Origin: Onthophagus taurus
Lineage: Eukaryota > Arthropoda > Insecta > Coleoptera > Scarabaeidae
Assembly: GCF_036711975.1 (NCBI RefSeq)
Contig: NC_091968.1
Location: forward strand, 22,010,001 to 22,074,000
Reading direction: 5' to 3'
DNA: 64,000 nucleotides
The translations under genes and the position numbers were made by a program. Under the pieces are notes generated by a model, which saw nothing but the letters and a program-made list of their open reading frames with translations, did not search any database and was not told the origin of the DNA. Below, piece after piece: positions 21,967 through 31,299 of the stretch (position 1 is the first letter of the stretch; every line of letters starts with the position of its first letter).

Positions 21967-22836
21967 ATGGCGTGGATTTTAGACACCCCTTTAACATGTA
22001 TTCAACGTTTTTGTGTAAACGTAATAAAATCGGGTCAAGTTCCCCGTCACATTGCGTTTATAATGGATGGAAATCGTCGATACGCTACGAAAAATCATAT
22101 TAAAAAAGTAGCTGGACATAAAAGTGGGTTTGATAAATTAGCAGAAACATTAAAATGGTGTTTTGAACTAGGAATCGAAGAGGTAACCGTTTATGCGTTT
22201 AGCATAGAAAATTTTAAACGTAGCCAAGAAGAGGTTGAAGGTTTAATGGAGTTGGCGAAAGAGAAGTTTCGAAATCTTTTAGAAGAGGGTGATAAATTAA
22301 AAGAAGAGGGTGTTTGTGTAAGGGTTATTGGAAATTTAAGCTTAATACCTGAAGATATTCGTAGAGATATAGCGAAAGCGATGATTATGACTCGAAATAA
22401 TAAGAAGTTATTTTTAAATGTTGGATTTGCTTATACTTCGAAGGACGAAATTTGCAGTTCAATTAAAACGATTATAAATGGAGTTAAAAATGATGAGATT
22501 TCAATTGATGACATCGATGAGAAATTAATCAGTGATTGTTTGTACACGAATCATTCCAAAGAACCTGATATATTAATTAGAACGTCTGGGGAAGTTCGAT
22601 TCAGTGATTTCTTGCTGTGGCAAAGTTGGAATTCTTTGATTTATTTCACTGATATTTTATGGCCAGAGTTTAGTATATGGCATTTATTAGGAGCTGTTTT
22701 TCAGTATCAGAGGCAATCTAGGGATTCAGAATGTTTAAATAAAGATTATAATGAATGTAATGAAAAGGTTAAGAACTTTCTTGATAATGTTGATGAGAAA
22801 AGATGGGCGCAATTAGAGTTATATGCTAAGAATTAG
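21967..22836 (+). CDS. Dhdds: Dehydrodolichyl diphosphate synthase catalytic subunit (cis-prenyltransferase)
   Basis: The enzyme extends farnesyl diphosphate with isopentenyl units in cis to make the dolichol precursor at the ER, together with the NgBR/NUS1 subunit. The 289-residue single-exon frame has the P-loop-like FIMDGNRRYA (residues 31-40, catalytic Asp34), GHKSGFDKL, a YAFSIENFKRS segment (76-86), and the C-terminal substrate-binding RTSGEVRFSDFLLWQS (205-220). It is somewhat shorter than human DHDDS (333), lacking only the divergent tail. The ATG at 21967 is followed by a short amphipathic N-terminus (CIQRFCVNVIKSG) like the human one. It is divergent in orientation from POP7. Confidence 0.95.
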   Translation: MAWILDTPLTCIQRFCVNVIKSGQVPRHIAFIMDGNRRYATKNHIKKVAGHKSGFDKLAETLKWCFELGIEEVTVYAFSIENFKRSQEEVEGLMELAKEKFRNLLEEGDKLKEEGVCVRVIGNLSLIPEDIRRDIAKAMIMTRNNKKLFLNVGFAYTSKDEICSSIKTIINGVKNDEISIDDIDEKLISDCLYTNHSKEPDILIRTSGEVRFSDFLLWQSWNSLIYFTDILWPEFSIWHLLGAVFQYQRQSRDSECLNKDYNECNEKVKNFLDNVDEKRWAQLELYAKN

Positions 22837-22994
22837 ATTGGAAATAAATTTTTTAGGTTAGTTTTAAAAATGTTTTATTTATTTCCTTTAAATAAAATTA
22901 ATGATTTTATCTTAGCCTTGATTGCTCCTAATGGGGCTCAGTTACTTTATATAAAGCCCAATTAATCAGGAAAATTTCTGTAGCAGGGTCGAGG

Positions 22995-23266
22995 CAAGGT
23001 CTATAGAACATAAGGTTACCCAATACCAATTCTCCTCCTCTGAGAGGCAAGGTGGGTCAGTGACGTAGCTGGTTCTGTGAACAACACAACAGGATGCGAG
23101 GTTTAAATATTTTATATAGACTGTACCCAAGACTGTACCACAGTATAGGCACGTATAGGCTATCTTTTATTCTGACTGTATCGAACCAGTGACGTCAATT
23201 TGCGGGGTAATAATCGATACTACAGAGGCATAGGGAATGAGGTAACCTTATGTTCTATAGACCTTG
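22995..23266. mobile_element. 272-bp MITE with 9-bp target duplication (Mutator-like?)
   Basis: Termini caaggtctatagaacataag and its complement form about 25-bp perfect inverted repeats. A perfect 9-bp direct repeat, gggtcgagg, flanks it at 22986-22994 and 23267-23275. A 9-bp target duplication points to a MULE-type transposase in trans. Inside there is no coding frame. Confidence 0.8.
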
Positions 23267-23499
23267 GGGTCGAGGTAGGTCTGCGGGGTAGGCAACTGAA
23301 TATGCATATGTATAATACAAGCTGTAACTTGTAAGTGTAGTCAATAAAGAAATCTCCCAATGTAATCCACATATAGACATCAAGGCAAACAGATCAATAT
23401 ATCGCAATAAGCGATATCTTCCAAGAGACCCAACTGGTAACAGTGTATATGTAATTTTAAATAAATAATTATGACGAAGCATTGTAATAGGCTTACACA

Positions 23500-24088
23500 C
23501 CAAAATTAATGACTTAGAAGTTTTAACAAGTGAATATGACTGGAACGTATTACGCTTAAGTGAGCATTGGGCATCGGAAAACAGAGTGACAAGTTTGAAT
23601 ATCCAAGGCCCAGAGGCGGCGTGTTAATATACGTAAGATCAAATATAATAAACTTAGAGATAAAACCAATCAAAATGCTTTCTATAGATGGTATCATAGA
23701 ATGCTCCGCTACAATTATTAAGTTTGCAAATACAAAAATCAACATCATGGCCGTTTACAGACCCGCAGGAGGTGATAAAACCTTATTTCTTGAAAAATTA
23801 AGTGAGGGTCTGGATATCGTGTCCAGAAATTCGAACAATATAATCTTCTGTGGCGATCTTAACATTGATGGCTTATCACGCTCGACACACTCAATAGCGC
23901 TTTATGACATATTGGACTCCTTCAATCTTGGAAATGAACTGCCGCTAGAATACAAACATTTCCAAATGGTCATATATCAGCGACATGCATTGACTACATG
24001 GTAACTAACATTGAGGATATTGACACCAAATCCAAGATACTGGATCTTGGTATATCGGACCACACAGCGTAAATATTAACTATACGCT
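23500..24088 (+). pseudogene. LINE (host) endonuclease domain, 5' part
   Basis: The frame 23567-24004 reads RGGVLIYVRSN, then INIMAVYRPAGGD and IIFCGDLNIDG, the central and catalytic blocks of an apurinic-type LINE endonuclease (RPP/YRP...GDfN). The following frame gives SDH-like text (ILDLGISDHTA) at about 24035-24070. The same element resumes at 25403 after an R1-like LINE insertion. Frameshifts separate the parts. Confidence 0.75.
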
Positions 24089-24103
24089 ATAATACCGAAA
24101 TCA

Positions 24104-25387
24104 TACGGAGCAGCAGCCTGGTATAGGAAAGTCCGACAGACTTCAGTTATCAGTAAACTTTCACGAATTCAACGAGTAGCGGAATTGGCAATCTCTGGTG
24201 CGATAGGCACAACGCCAACTCTAGCAATAGAGGTTCTGCTTGGCCTATCTCCTCTGCATTTGCATATAAAGAAAGTGGCTAGAACAACCATTTACAGATT
24301 TAAGCAATATGCTCAAAACTGTTCCGACATGTCCTACCAATGGGCTGCGGAAGACATAAGCACTGATACTGTGCTATCAATGCCGTCAGATTTGGCGGTA
24401 TCACTATCAGTGATTAATGCTCGATACCAGATTGTACTGCCTGAGCGGCAGTCCTGGATCGAAAATGAAAATTCTCTGGTTCGGGCAGACATTTGCTTGT
24501 ACACAGATGGATCAAAAACGCCTGAAGGGATAGGAGCAGGAGTATACTGCCAGACACCTCGAATTAAGCAAGCCTACAGCCTGGGTACGTACTGTACTGT
24601 ATTCCAGGCGGAAGTATTTGCTATTGACATGAGTGCTAAAATCCTTCTTGAAAGAGGGGTGAAGAACATGACAGTACGAATTTTCTCAGACAGTCAAGCC
24701 GCTCTCCAGGCGCTGCAAGCCGTGAAAACGGTGTCGGCTCTGGTTAATGATTGTAAGAGAACATTAAACACACTGAGTTGTGATAACAGAGTCTCTCTGA
24801 TCTGGGTCCCGGGTCACTCTGGGGTTGCTGACAATGAAGCGGCAGATAAGCTAGCACGAGATGGCAGCGCTGAAGCGTTTGTGGGGCCGGAACCAGCAGT
24901 TGGTGTATCATTTGCGATGGACAAATATAGGATTGGACTGTGAGCTGAAGAGAGACTTCGCCTACTGTGGACCAGTTCTCCTGGAATGAAACCCGGGAAT
25001 ATTTTAGAACTTGCCCGTAGTAGCATAAAAGTTCTAATGGGTGTTTTTTACTGGGCACTGCCGATTAAAAGCACACCTCAACTTGTTGGGTTAAGCCGAC
25101 GATGTTGAATGCCGACTATGTGCGGAGGAAGCAGAGACGGTTGAGCATGTTTTAGCCACTGCCCTGCCGTTAATCGTATCAGATTCTCGATTTTTGGGTC
25201 GCAGTTTATCTCCTCAAAAGATCTGAATGACCTTTCGCCGAGCAAGGTATTAATGTTCGTTAAGAGCATTGGACTGCACGGTGAAATTTGATAACGATAT
25301 CTATCGGGGTACAATAGATCCTTAGGGACGCGGTGCAAGGTTGGTTGGTCCGCCTACCCGATACGTATTCTATGTAATGTAATGTAA
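24104..25387 (+). mobile_element. 5'-truncated R1-like LINE with (TGTAA)n tail
   Basis: Both sides carry the 15-bp duplication ataataccgaaatca (24089-24103, 25388-25402), and the element ends in tgtaatgtaatgtaatgtaa, a typical target-primed LINE signature. It begins in the thumb region of RT, carries the RNase H ORF at 24185-24943, and retains the 3' knuckle region. It is inserted in the endonuclease-linker of another LINE. Its 5' 185 bp match the sibling at 48050-48290 closely. Confidence 0.9.
24185..24943 (+). CDS. LINE RT thumb plus ribonuclease H domain
   Basis: The frame of about 252 codons starts in the RT C-terminal region (GAIGTTPTLAIEVLLGLSPL) and contains a full RNase H: YTDGSKT (first catalytic Asp), FQAEVFAI (Glu), IFSDSQAAL (Asp) and WVPGHSGVADNEAADKLA (His and Asp). 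The RNase H catalytic set is complete. The element lacks its endonuclease and most of RT, so it cannot move on its own. Confidence 0.85.
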   Translation: MAISGAIGTTPTLAIEVLLGLSPLHLHIKKVARTTIYRFKQYAQNCSDMSYQWAAEDISTDTVLSMPSDLAVSLSVINARYQIVLPERQSWIENENSLVRADICLYTDGSKTPEGIGAGVYCQTPRIKQAYSLGTYCTVFQAEVFAIDMSAKILLERGVKNMTVRIFSDSQAALQALQAVKTVSALVNDCKRTLNTLSCDNRVSLIWVPGHSGVADNEAADKLARDGSAEAFVGPEPAVGVSFAMDKYRIGL

Positions 25388-25402
25388 TGTAAATAATACC
25401 GA

Positions 25403-25775
25403 AATCACAAAGAATGTCACTAGATACACTCGAAATTTATCTTCAAAAAACTTAAATAGACTATGCACATTGCTCCGAGAGATAAACTGGAGTATGATGT
25501 ATAACCCATCAATTACTTTACAAGATAAATTTAACTGGTTTCACAAGACATTAATTAAAATATATAACGACGCGTGTCCCACAAGGAACATACAACAATG
25601 TAAACCAAAAAAAACATGGATAACCGACAGAATAAAACAGATGAGTGTATCACTCAAAAATCTCCATTGGACAATAAAAAATATAAACACCGCCGAAGCT
25701 AATGAATTATACGTATACAGAATGGGTAAGAGCGCAATCAAGCGCCTCGGTCACAATCTCGATCAATACTGATAC
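25403..25775 (+). pseudogene. LINE (host) endonuclease-RT linker, 3' part
   Basis: The frame resumes after the inserted LINE with TEITKNVTRYTRNLSS and continues through NWSMMYN, FNWFHKTLIKIYNDACPTR and KPKKTWITDRIK, the linker upstream of RT in Jockey-like LINEs. No RT follows; the sequence runs into the U1 unit at about 25780. Confidence 0.7.
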
Positions 25776-25922
25776 AACAGAAAGGAGACTTTAACTGTTA
25801 TGAACATAATCTAAAGCCTCAGCCGCAAACGATTTCGGCTAAGATCGGATAATTTTATCTTTGGCAATTGGTAATATTATACAAGGTAAACCTGTATTGT
25901 AGTTATGTTTGTATTAATATAA

Positions 25923-26085
25923 TCCGGGTTAGCGCGTACGCAGACCCGACTAGCAAAAATTACGCGCCCGAGTTACCCGCATTAGGGGTAATCGCAGAGG
26001 TCAGCCCGACCGAAGTGCAATGGGAGGGCCTCGTTCTGGGGGAACCGCCTTATTGATCACGGTAGCCCCTACGCCAGGTAAGTAT
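25923..26085 (-). ncRNA. U1: U1 spliceosomal RNA, copy 1
   Basis: The minus strand begins ATACTTACCTGGCGTAGGGG, the 5' splice-site recognition sequence of U1, and continues with stem I, loop II ATTGCACTTCGG (the U1A site), GACCTCTGCGATTACCCCTA of stem III, an Sm-like AATTTTTG, and a 3' hairpin with TGCGTACGCG. Length 163 nt is right. It differs from copy 2 by four substitutions (positions 21, 51, 62, 133). The one at 133 changes the base after the Sm site (GG to GC). About 240 bp of upstream sequence is shared with copy 2, so promoter elements are probably intact. Confidence 0.95.
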
Positions 26086-26330
26086 GCTCTCCATAGCCAA
26101 CCAACTATCCTGCCTAAACGCTATCAAACTATCCCTTAACTAGAATAACAACGCGCCATCTGTAAACGACAAGGTCAAGTGAACCATTTTGATAACTTCT
26201 ATATTTGATTATTTAATATGGTCCATAACAAAATCTGTATATAACTGGTTGTTCCAATTCTTTTCACTTTGACTATTCAAAATTATATTACGAAATTGTT
26301 TGAAACCGAGGTTGCTTGTGGTCGAAGTGC
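26086..26330 (-). promoter_or_regulatory. Conserved U1 upstream (PSE-containing) region, copy 1
   Basis: Almost the entire stretch matches the region upstream of copy 2. The best-conserved part is 45-90 bp before the start (cagatggcgcgttgttattc, then tagcgtttaggcagg), where a snRNA proximal sequence element is expected. I infer the PSE by position and conservation only. Confidence 0.5.
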
Positions 26331-26379
26331 TAATTGATGACAGAAAGAAGAATTGTTATGAACATAATCTAAGCCGTCT

Positions 26380-26545
26380 CACAAAACCTAGCGCCACAGT
26401 GTTCCATATTGGGCCCTATTTTATTTCTCATTTATATCAATGACCTACCTAATGTACTATGTGAAGATGCTTGTATGTTGTATGCTGATGATACTACATC
26501 AATGTGTTAGTATACCGACACATCATGTTAAAGAAATTAAAACCT
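26380..26545 (+). pseudogene. LINE RT fragment (motifs B-C), left part
   Basis: Reads QCSILGPILFLIYINDLP and MLYADDTTSM, the catalytic region of a Jockey-like RT. The continuation after the active site is found at 27848-28260 (FELAKVWFNSNNLTLNASKT, LCLYLDSGLTWG), so another LINE (26546-27845) is inserted in this one. Confidence 0.75.
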
Positions 26546-27845
26546 ATAATACAAAACTGCACAGGCCTCTGCAGAACCTTTCCTTTTCATCTGGCGTATT
26601 TCCTGACTTATTAAGTACTAATTAAGTACTAATGTAATTTAAATTTTTAAAGGCGGAGATAAGAACAATAATGCTAATTTTCGTCCTATGAGTATTCTGC
26701 CCACCTTTTCCAAAATATTTGAAAGGACCTTTTTCAATAGAATCATCGCATACTTAGACCAAAATAATTTATTACACCCTCATCAGTTTGGCTTTCGAAG
26801 GGGTAGGTGCACCTCTGACGTGGTAGTTAAATATGTGAATATCTGTCTTGGCAGCTTTGAAAAGCGTGAATACTGTATGTTATTGTTTTTGGACTTGTCT
26901 CGTGCATTCGATACAGTTTCTTATTCAATTCTTGTTGATAAACTTCGCAATGTTTATAATTTTGACGACAAAAGTGTTGCTCTAATCCACTCTTATTTGT
27001 CCGGCAGAACGCAACAGGTGACTTGTGGTCAGGTGACATCGGGTAGAGTCACTTTGACTAGGGGTGTTCCACAGGGTTCTATCCTTGGTCCTCTTTTATT
27101 TTTGATGACATCGACATTGACTGTTTATTATATGCTGACGATGCCACTTTGATTATCTGAAGAGGCCATTCAAAGATCAGAATTGATTCTAGATAGATCA
27201 CGTAAATGGTGCATCGCGAATGAGTTGTGTTTGAATGATGGGAAAACAATTAGAATGATTTTAAGTCAGAGAAATTTTAATTTTACTAATTTTGGTAACT
27301 CATCGTTTGGTAAATTCTTAGGAGTTCACATAACCACTCCAATATAGAAGTTCAATCATCATGTTGACGCTATAAGTAAGAAAATTTCAAAAAGCATCTT
27401 TTTGCTACAAACCTTATTGTCAAGGTGGACCTAGAAGTAGTAAAAACCGCTTACTTCGCGCTTATACAAAGCCATATAGCAGGAAACACTCCCGCTAGCA
27501 AACGGGTTTTTAACTTACAACGTAGGGCACTAAGAGTTGTTGGAGGCCTGGGATACATTGAGTTAACTCTGCCATCTATTTATATACTATATTGTATATT
27601 GTATGCTCTGAATAATTTCGATGAGATTTTAAATCATGCTGATGTTCACAGATACGCAACTTGTTTCTTACCATGAAACGTAATCTGACACATTTCTTGG
27701 TTTCGAATGCATTTTATTCCGTCGATAAATTTTTAAATTGTAATATGGATATTTCTTAGTAAGTAAATGTGAACCTGTAAATTGAACTGACGAGTGTAAG
27801 AGAACTATCTTATAGCACAATAAAGATTATGATTATGACATTTAT
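26546..27845 (+). mobile_element. Jockey-like LINE, 5'-truncated
   Basis: Starts in the RT fingers (LQNLSFSSGVFPDLL at about 26565). The ORF 26688-27152 carries MSILPTFSKIFER, HQFGFRRGRCTSDVV, FLDLSRAFDTVSY and RGVPQGSILGPLLF. LLYADDATLI follows at about 27125 after a frameshift. Later frames give FLGVHIT and RVFNLQRRALRVVGG. The 3' end near 27790-27840 has aataaagattatgattatga, a typical tail. It is broken by several frameshifts. Confidence 0.8.
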
Positions 27846-27847
27846 TA

Positions 27848-28260
27848 GTCGAAGCTCTGTTTGGAATGTAGCTACAGCGGTGCAAAGTAATACATTTGAA
27901 TTAGCTAAGGTTTGGTTTAATAGCAATAACCTGACCCTAAATGCAAGTAAGACACTTAACCTGATCTGGAACCTGTTCCTCATTGCGAATTTTTGTGTTT
28001 ATATCTAGACTCGGGCCTTACATGGGGTTAAACTAGCCGGTTTCTTTCTGCTGCTTTTTAGCTGATACAACTGTCACTGTTTCCAATCCTGCGCTGCGAA
28101 CAGTATATCTCTCACTACTATGATATTGCGACAATTGCAGAGAAACTTTTAGACAGCTTAAGTGTATGGCGCTTCCATGTCTATATATTCTAAAATGAAT
28201 TAAATATATTACAAACAATATGAAAAAGGAGGAATTTCAAAACATATCAAAATACAGTGT
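27848..28260 (+). pseudogene. LINE RT fragment, right part
   Basis: Reads FELAKVWFNSNNLTLNASKT and LCLYLDSGLTWG, then NPALRTVYLSHYYDIA and KCMALPCLYILK, the thumb and C-terminal region of the LINE begun at 26380. Frames shift repeatedly. Confidence 0.65.
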
Positions 28261-28289
28261 ACAACGGGGAATTATATCGAAATAGAAAA

Positions 28290-28684
28290 TTTTAATTCTC
28301 CTATATTGTGCAAGTTATTTGTAATAGTAGCCTTAAAATATTGGATATTGTAGCGTAATGGCCAGGATTTACACAAGATATGACCATATTTAATGGGTCT
28401 TATATAAAATATAAATTTGAGAACAATGTATTTCCTAATTGTTTTATACTGGAGGATAGTGGTTATGCAGCAAGTGCATACTTGGTTGAAGGTACGTGAG
28501 AAATTGTGTTGTTTTGGAGTTTTACAAAGGAGATTTTCTAAAACCTAGGACAATATTAATTATAATCACTGCATGTGCAGTTTTACACAATTTTTGCCTT
28601 GAAGATGTTACCACATTTGAAAAAGGAATTGAAGGAACCATGGATGATGTGACGGAATTGGCAGCAATTATTTATAAATGAATA
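28290..28684 (+). pseudogene. PIF/Harbinger (HARBI1-like) transposase remnant
   Basis: Frames read NSSLKILDIVA, DMTIFNGSYIKYKFEN and FILEDSGYAASAYL, matching the DDE block of Harbinger transposases (second Asp in DSGY). FGVLQRRFSKT and ACAVLHNFCLED, the C-terminal signature, follow after a frameshift. The N-terminal third and first Asp were not found. It lies tail-to-tail with a Myb/SANT gene (28708-29182, minus), the usual two-gene layout of Harbinger elements. Confidence 0.75.
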
Positions 28685-28707
28685 TGATCATTAAATTTGT
28701 TTTTTAT

Positions 28708-28878
28708 TTATTTTTTTAATTCATTTTTTATTTTTTCCACTTCCAATTGTTCCCTCTCTAATTGAGCCTTCATAATTAATGTTTTAAGTTTCGCCTGCTC
28801 AAATTCCTCCCTTAAAATTTTCTTTTTTAACTCGATAGTTTCACCATCTTCCTTGTTTTTTCGAAATTCGTTTCGCTC
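28708..28878 (-). CDS. Harbinger-associated Myb/SANT-like protein, exon 2
   Basis: After acceptor tccaacag the frame reads ERNEFRKNKEDGETIELKKK and continues as a long, charged coiled-coil-like C-terminus (EEFEQAKLKTLIMKAQLERE) to a stop at 28708. It is phase 0 with exon 1 across a 52-bp intron (28879-28930). Confidence 0.7.
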   Translation of the reverse strand, partial: ERNEFRKNKEDGETIELKKKILREEFEQAKLKTLIMKAQLEREQLEVEKIKNELKK

Positions 28879-28930
28879 CTGTTGGATTTTTAAATATAAA
28901 TGCAATACTTTACCGCGGTGCAATACTTAC

Positions 28931-29182
28931 TTTATCTACAGAATTATGTTTTTTAGCATTCCTTTTAATAAATCCATACAAATCTTTAAGTTGTTTTGCA
29001 TTTCTTGTTCCCGATTGCGAGTTTTGATTAAACTGTTCCGTGAGTATATCCCAAGCTTGTTTTTTTTCCATATTTGTAGAACTATCGGTATTTTTATTTT
29101 CAATTATGGATTTGTGTTCTTTAACTAATTCAATTAACAATTTTTTATCGAAAGAAGTAAAATTTTTCGAACGTTTCTCCAT
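28931..29182 (-). CDS. Harbinger-associated Myb/SANT-like protein, exon 1
   Basis: From ATG 29182-29180 the exon encodes FTSFDKKLLIELVKEHKSII, KKQAWDILTEQFNQN and TRNAKQLKDLYGFIKRNAKK, a trihelical Myb/SANT DNA-binding fold of the type used as accessory protein by Harbinger transposons (also seen in Zeste/MSANTD proteins). The donor gtaagt follows codon Lys84. The joined product is 140 residues with no stop or frameshift, in contrast to the wrecked transposase beside it. It may be a young element's gene or a retained one. Confidence 0.75.
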
Positions 29183-29189
29183 ATTCTGT

Positions 29190-29540
29190 TTTACGAATTG
29201 TTTGTTCAAAATTTTTACCGCCACCTATCGACGGTAAGAAACAAGTAACCGATTTTTAGACCAAATCACCAAACAGCCGATATCGCCCGGTTAAAAGATA
29301 GGATTGCTCTGATATGTGCCCGATATTATAATGTACGAGAAACCGGGCAGGATGCACATACAACTTATGCTCTGTTTTTAACACACACCACTCTCGTTAT
29401 TCACACTATCGAGTCGATATTGCTGCTTATTAGTCAGAAACCCAACTGACCGATATCGCTCGAGTTATCGATCAGCTGTGCGATATAGGTTCGATATCTA
29501 CATGCGTACGAGAAACTATGTATTATCAATCTAGCAACTC
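29190..29540. other. No gene recognised between Myb gene and U1 unit
   Basis: The sequence is unusually rich in cgatat/atcg words (gccgatatcgcccgg, gtcgatattgc, gaccgatatcgctcgag), with two related blocks around 29275-29345 and 29440-29500. It may be the subterminal repeats of the Harbinger element; no clear TIR pair could be assigned. Confidence 0.4.
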
Positions 29541-29699
29541 GACCACAAGCGACCTCTGCTTCAAACAATTTCGAAATATAATTTTGGATAAATAAGGTGA
29601 AAAGAAATGGAATAACCAGTTATTTACAGATTTTGTTATGGACCTTATTAAATAATCAAATATAGGAGCTATCAAAGGTTCACTTAACCTTGTCGTTTG

Positions 29700-29776
29700 C
29701 AGATGGCGCGTTGTTATTCTAGATAAGGGGTGGTTTAATAGCGTTTAGGCAGGGTAGTTGGTTGGCTATGGAAAGC
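29700..29776 (+). promoter_or_regulatory. Conserved U1 upstream region, copy 2
   Basis: It holds the same cagatggcgcgttgttattc and tagcgtttaggcagg words as upstream of copy 1, ending directly at the RNA start. PSE position is inferred by distance and conservation. Confidence 0.5.
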
Positions 29777-29939
29777 ATACTTACCTGGCGTAGGGGTTAC
29801 CGTGATCAATAAGGCGGTTCCCCCAGGACGAGGCCCTTCCATTGCACTTCGGTCGGGCTGACCTCTGCGATTACCCCTAATGCGGGTAACTCGGGCGCGT
29901 AATTTTTGGTAGTCGGGTCTGCGTACGCGCTAACCCGGA
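29777..29939 (+). ncRNA. U1: U1 spliceosomal RNA, copy 2
   Basis: 163 nt starting ATACTTACCTGG, complementary to the GTAAGT donors used by POP7, Sec15 and the aminopeptidase here. Loop II is ATTGCACTTCGG, the Sm site is AATTTTTGG, and the 3' hairpin closes with GCGTACGC. Loop I reads GATCAATAAGG, where fly and human U1 have GAUCACGAAGG. Both copies share this change. The arrangement with copy 1 is an inverted pair 3.7 kb apart. Antisense reading frames over both genes are artefacts. Confidence 0.95.
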
Positions 29940-30004
29940 TTATATTAATACAAACATAACTACAATAAAGGTTTACCTTGTGTAATATTACCAATAGTCA
30001 AAGA

Positions 30005-30485
30005 TACAATTATCTTAGATTTCTGTCTAGTATAGTAGTATTTTTCTAATGTATTTATCATCTGCATAAAAAAAATGTTAGCACAAATGTAAAGGGGGTG
30101 GTTACGTTTAGTAGTTTAGAAGGGTATGTTGAAAGTACAAATAGGGTCAAAACGTACCCTATTGTGAGTTAACCCATTGTCTACGTTCAGTTAATCAAAG
30201 CTAACGTGATTATTAGAATTTAAGCGTTTATGGTTTTTGAGGAAAAGAAATTAAACCAAAATATTCCGCCATTTTTGGAGGGGTGTAGCTCCTTAGGGAA
30301 GCTGAAGTCGCTCATGGTTCATACATCAAAGTACCCTCACGCCTTGAAGTTTGTTGCAGTCATTCAGATACACCCTGTATATATACACTTATTCTACAAT
30401 GAGTTGCGAAAGTGAAAAAGGTAAGGGTGCAACATTTTAATTAAAAAATCTTAATTAATAAAATACACCTTTCAGATTTCTTTTT
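30005..30485. other. No gene recognised
   Basis: AT-rich sequence with phrases gggtggttacg and aaacgtaccctattg and one end-like word acaccctgtata (30370) of the type found at TA-inserted elements. No reading frame with domain similarity was seen. Confidence 0.4.
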
Positions 30486-30489
30486 TACT

Positions 30490-31087
30490 GTATAGAATAC
30501 AAGGGAGCTCAGAAAACTATATGGGGTTTATACAAGTGAAGTTGGAGCAAGTTCAAATTTAAAGAATATCAACCAAATGTGGCTGGTGATTGCAAAAGAG
30601 TAAAATCGTTGGAAAGTTTTAGAAAGGAATTACAAAAAAGTAATTGATAATGACCGCAAAAGTTGTAGGGGGCGTAAAATTTTTGAATTCAAAAATCAAA
30701 TGCATGAAGTCCTAGGAAGAAAGGCATCTATCCATCCAAAAGTTTTACTCAGTGCTGTTAATGAGTATCCTACTAAATGAAGTCTTTCCCCAATCACATA
30801 CTGCCCCACATAGTGACCACCTCTACCGAGGAATCAACAATAATAAATATTACACCGTCTACCTCACAAATAATTCAACATGGTTCCCCAATTCAATAGC
30901 GTTAAGCGTTCCGGAAACACCAAAACAGAAAAGAAAGGCTAGACCAACAGTTACCTATAGAAAAAGAAATGACATATTAATTGAAAGGAAAACTGACTTA
31001 AAAGCGTATTATGACAAAAAAATTGAGTATATGGCAGCAAAAAAAATATGTAGACAACGAAAATTAGAAATTCTGGAACAACACTAG
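30490..31087 (+). pseudogene. Degenerate Myb/SANT-like transposon-associated gene
   Basis: The upstream frame reads TIWGLYKSEV, QMWLVIAKE-stop-NRWKVLERNYKKV and GRGRKIFEF-like text. After a stop and shift the ORF 30752-31087 gives RKRNDILIERKTDL and AAKKICRQRKLEIL. The pattern (W..LERNYK...DN....RGRK.FE...) fits insect Harbinger-linked Myb/SANT proteins, a different subfamily from that at 28708-29182. At least two stops. Confidence 0.5.
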
Positions 31088-31299
31088 GCGCTTCAAAGAG
31101 AAAAAAATAATAAAACCTAGTTTAAATTTAGTTAGTAGATTTCTTTGTAGTGTAAGAGGTTTTCTGTATTTATGTTGTTTTATATATTTTGGTATACAAT
31201 ACATTATTTTTTATATGTACCTATGTGTATAAATGTTACTTAACAATGCCTTCAGTTTTTTCCTTTACCATAATTTCGGTTTTATAAAGATCTAATTGT

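Larger units (their letters stand above)
25780..26375. repeat. U1 repeat unit (left), flanked by direct repeats
   Basis: The unit is bounded by acagaaaggagacttta + gttatgaacataatctaa at 25780-25820 and agaaagaagaatt + gttatgaacataatctaa at about 26340-26371. Inside it is the U1 gene and about 240 bp of U1 upstream sequence. 25865-26320 is repeated in inverted orientation at 29540-30000. Repeats of the same flank without U1 occur at 61690-62065. Confidence 0.7.

Noticed and set aside
25868-26056. Open frame of 62 codons, repeated at 29806-29994 on the other strand
   Set aside because: Both are antisense readings of the two U1 RNA genes; the shared 'protein' is an RNA-conservation artefact.
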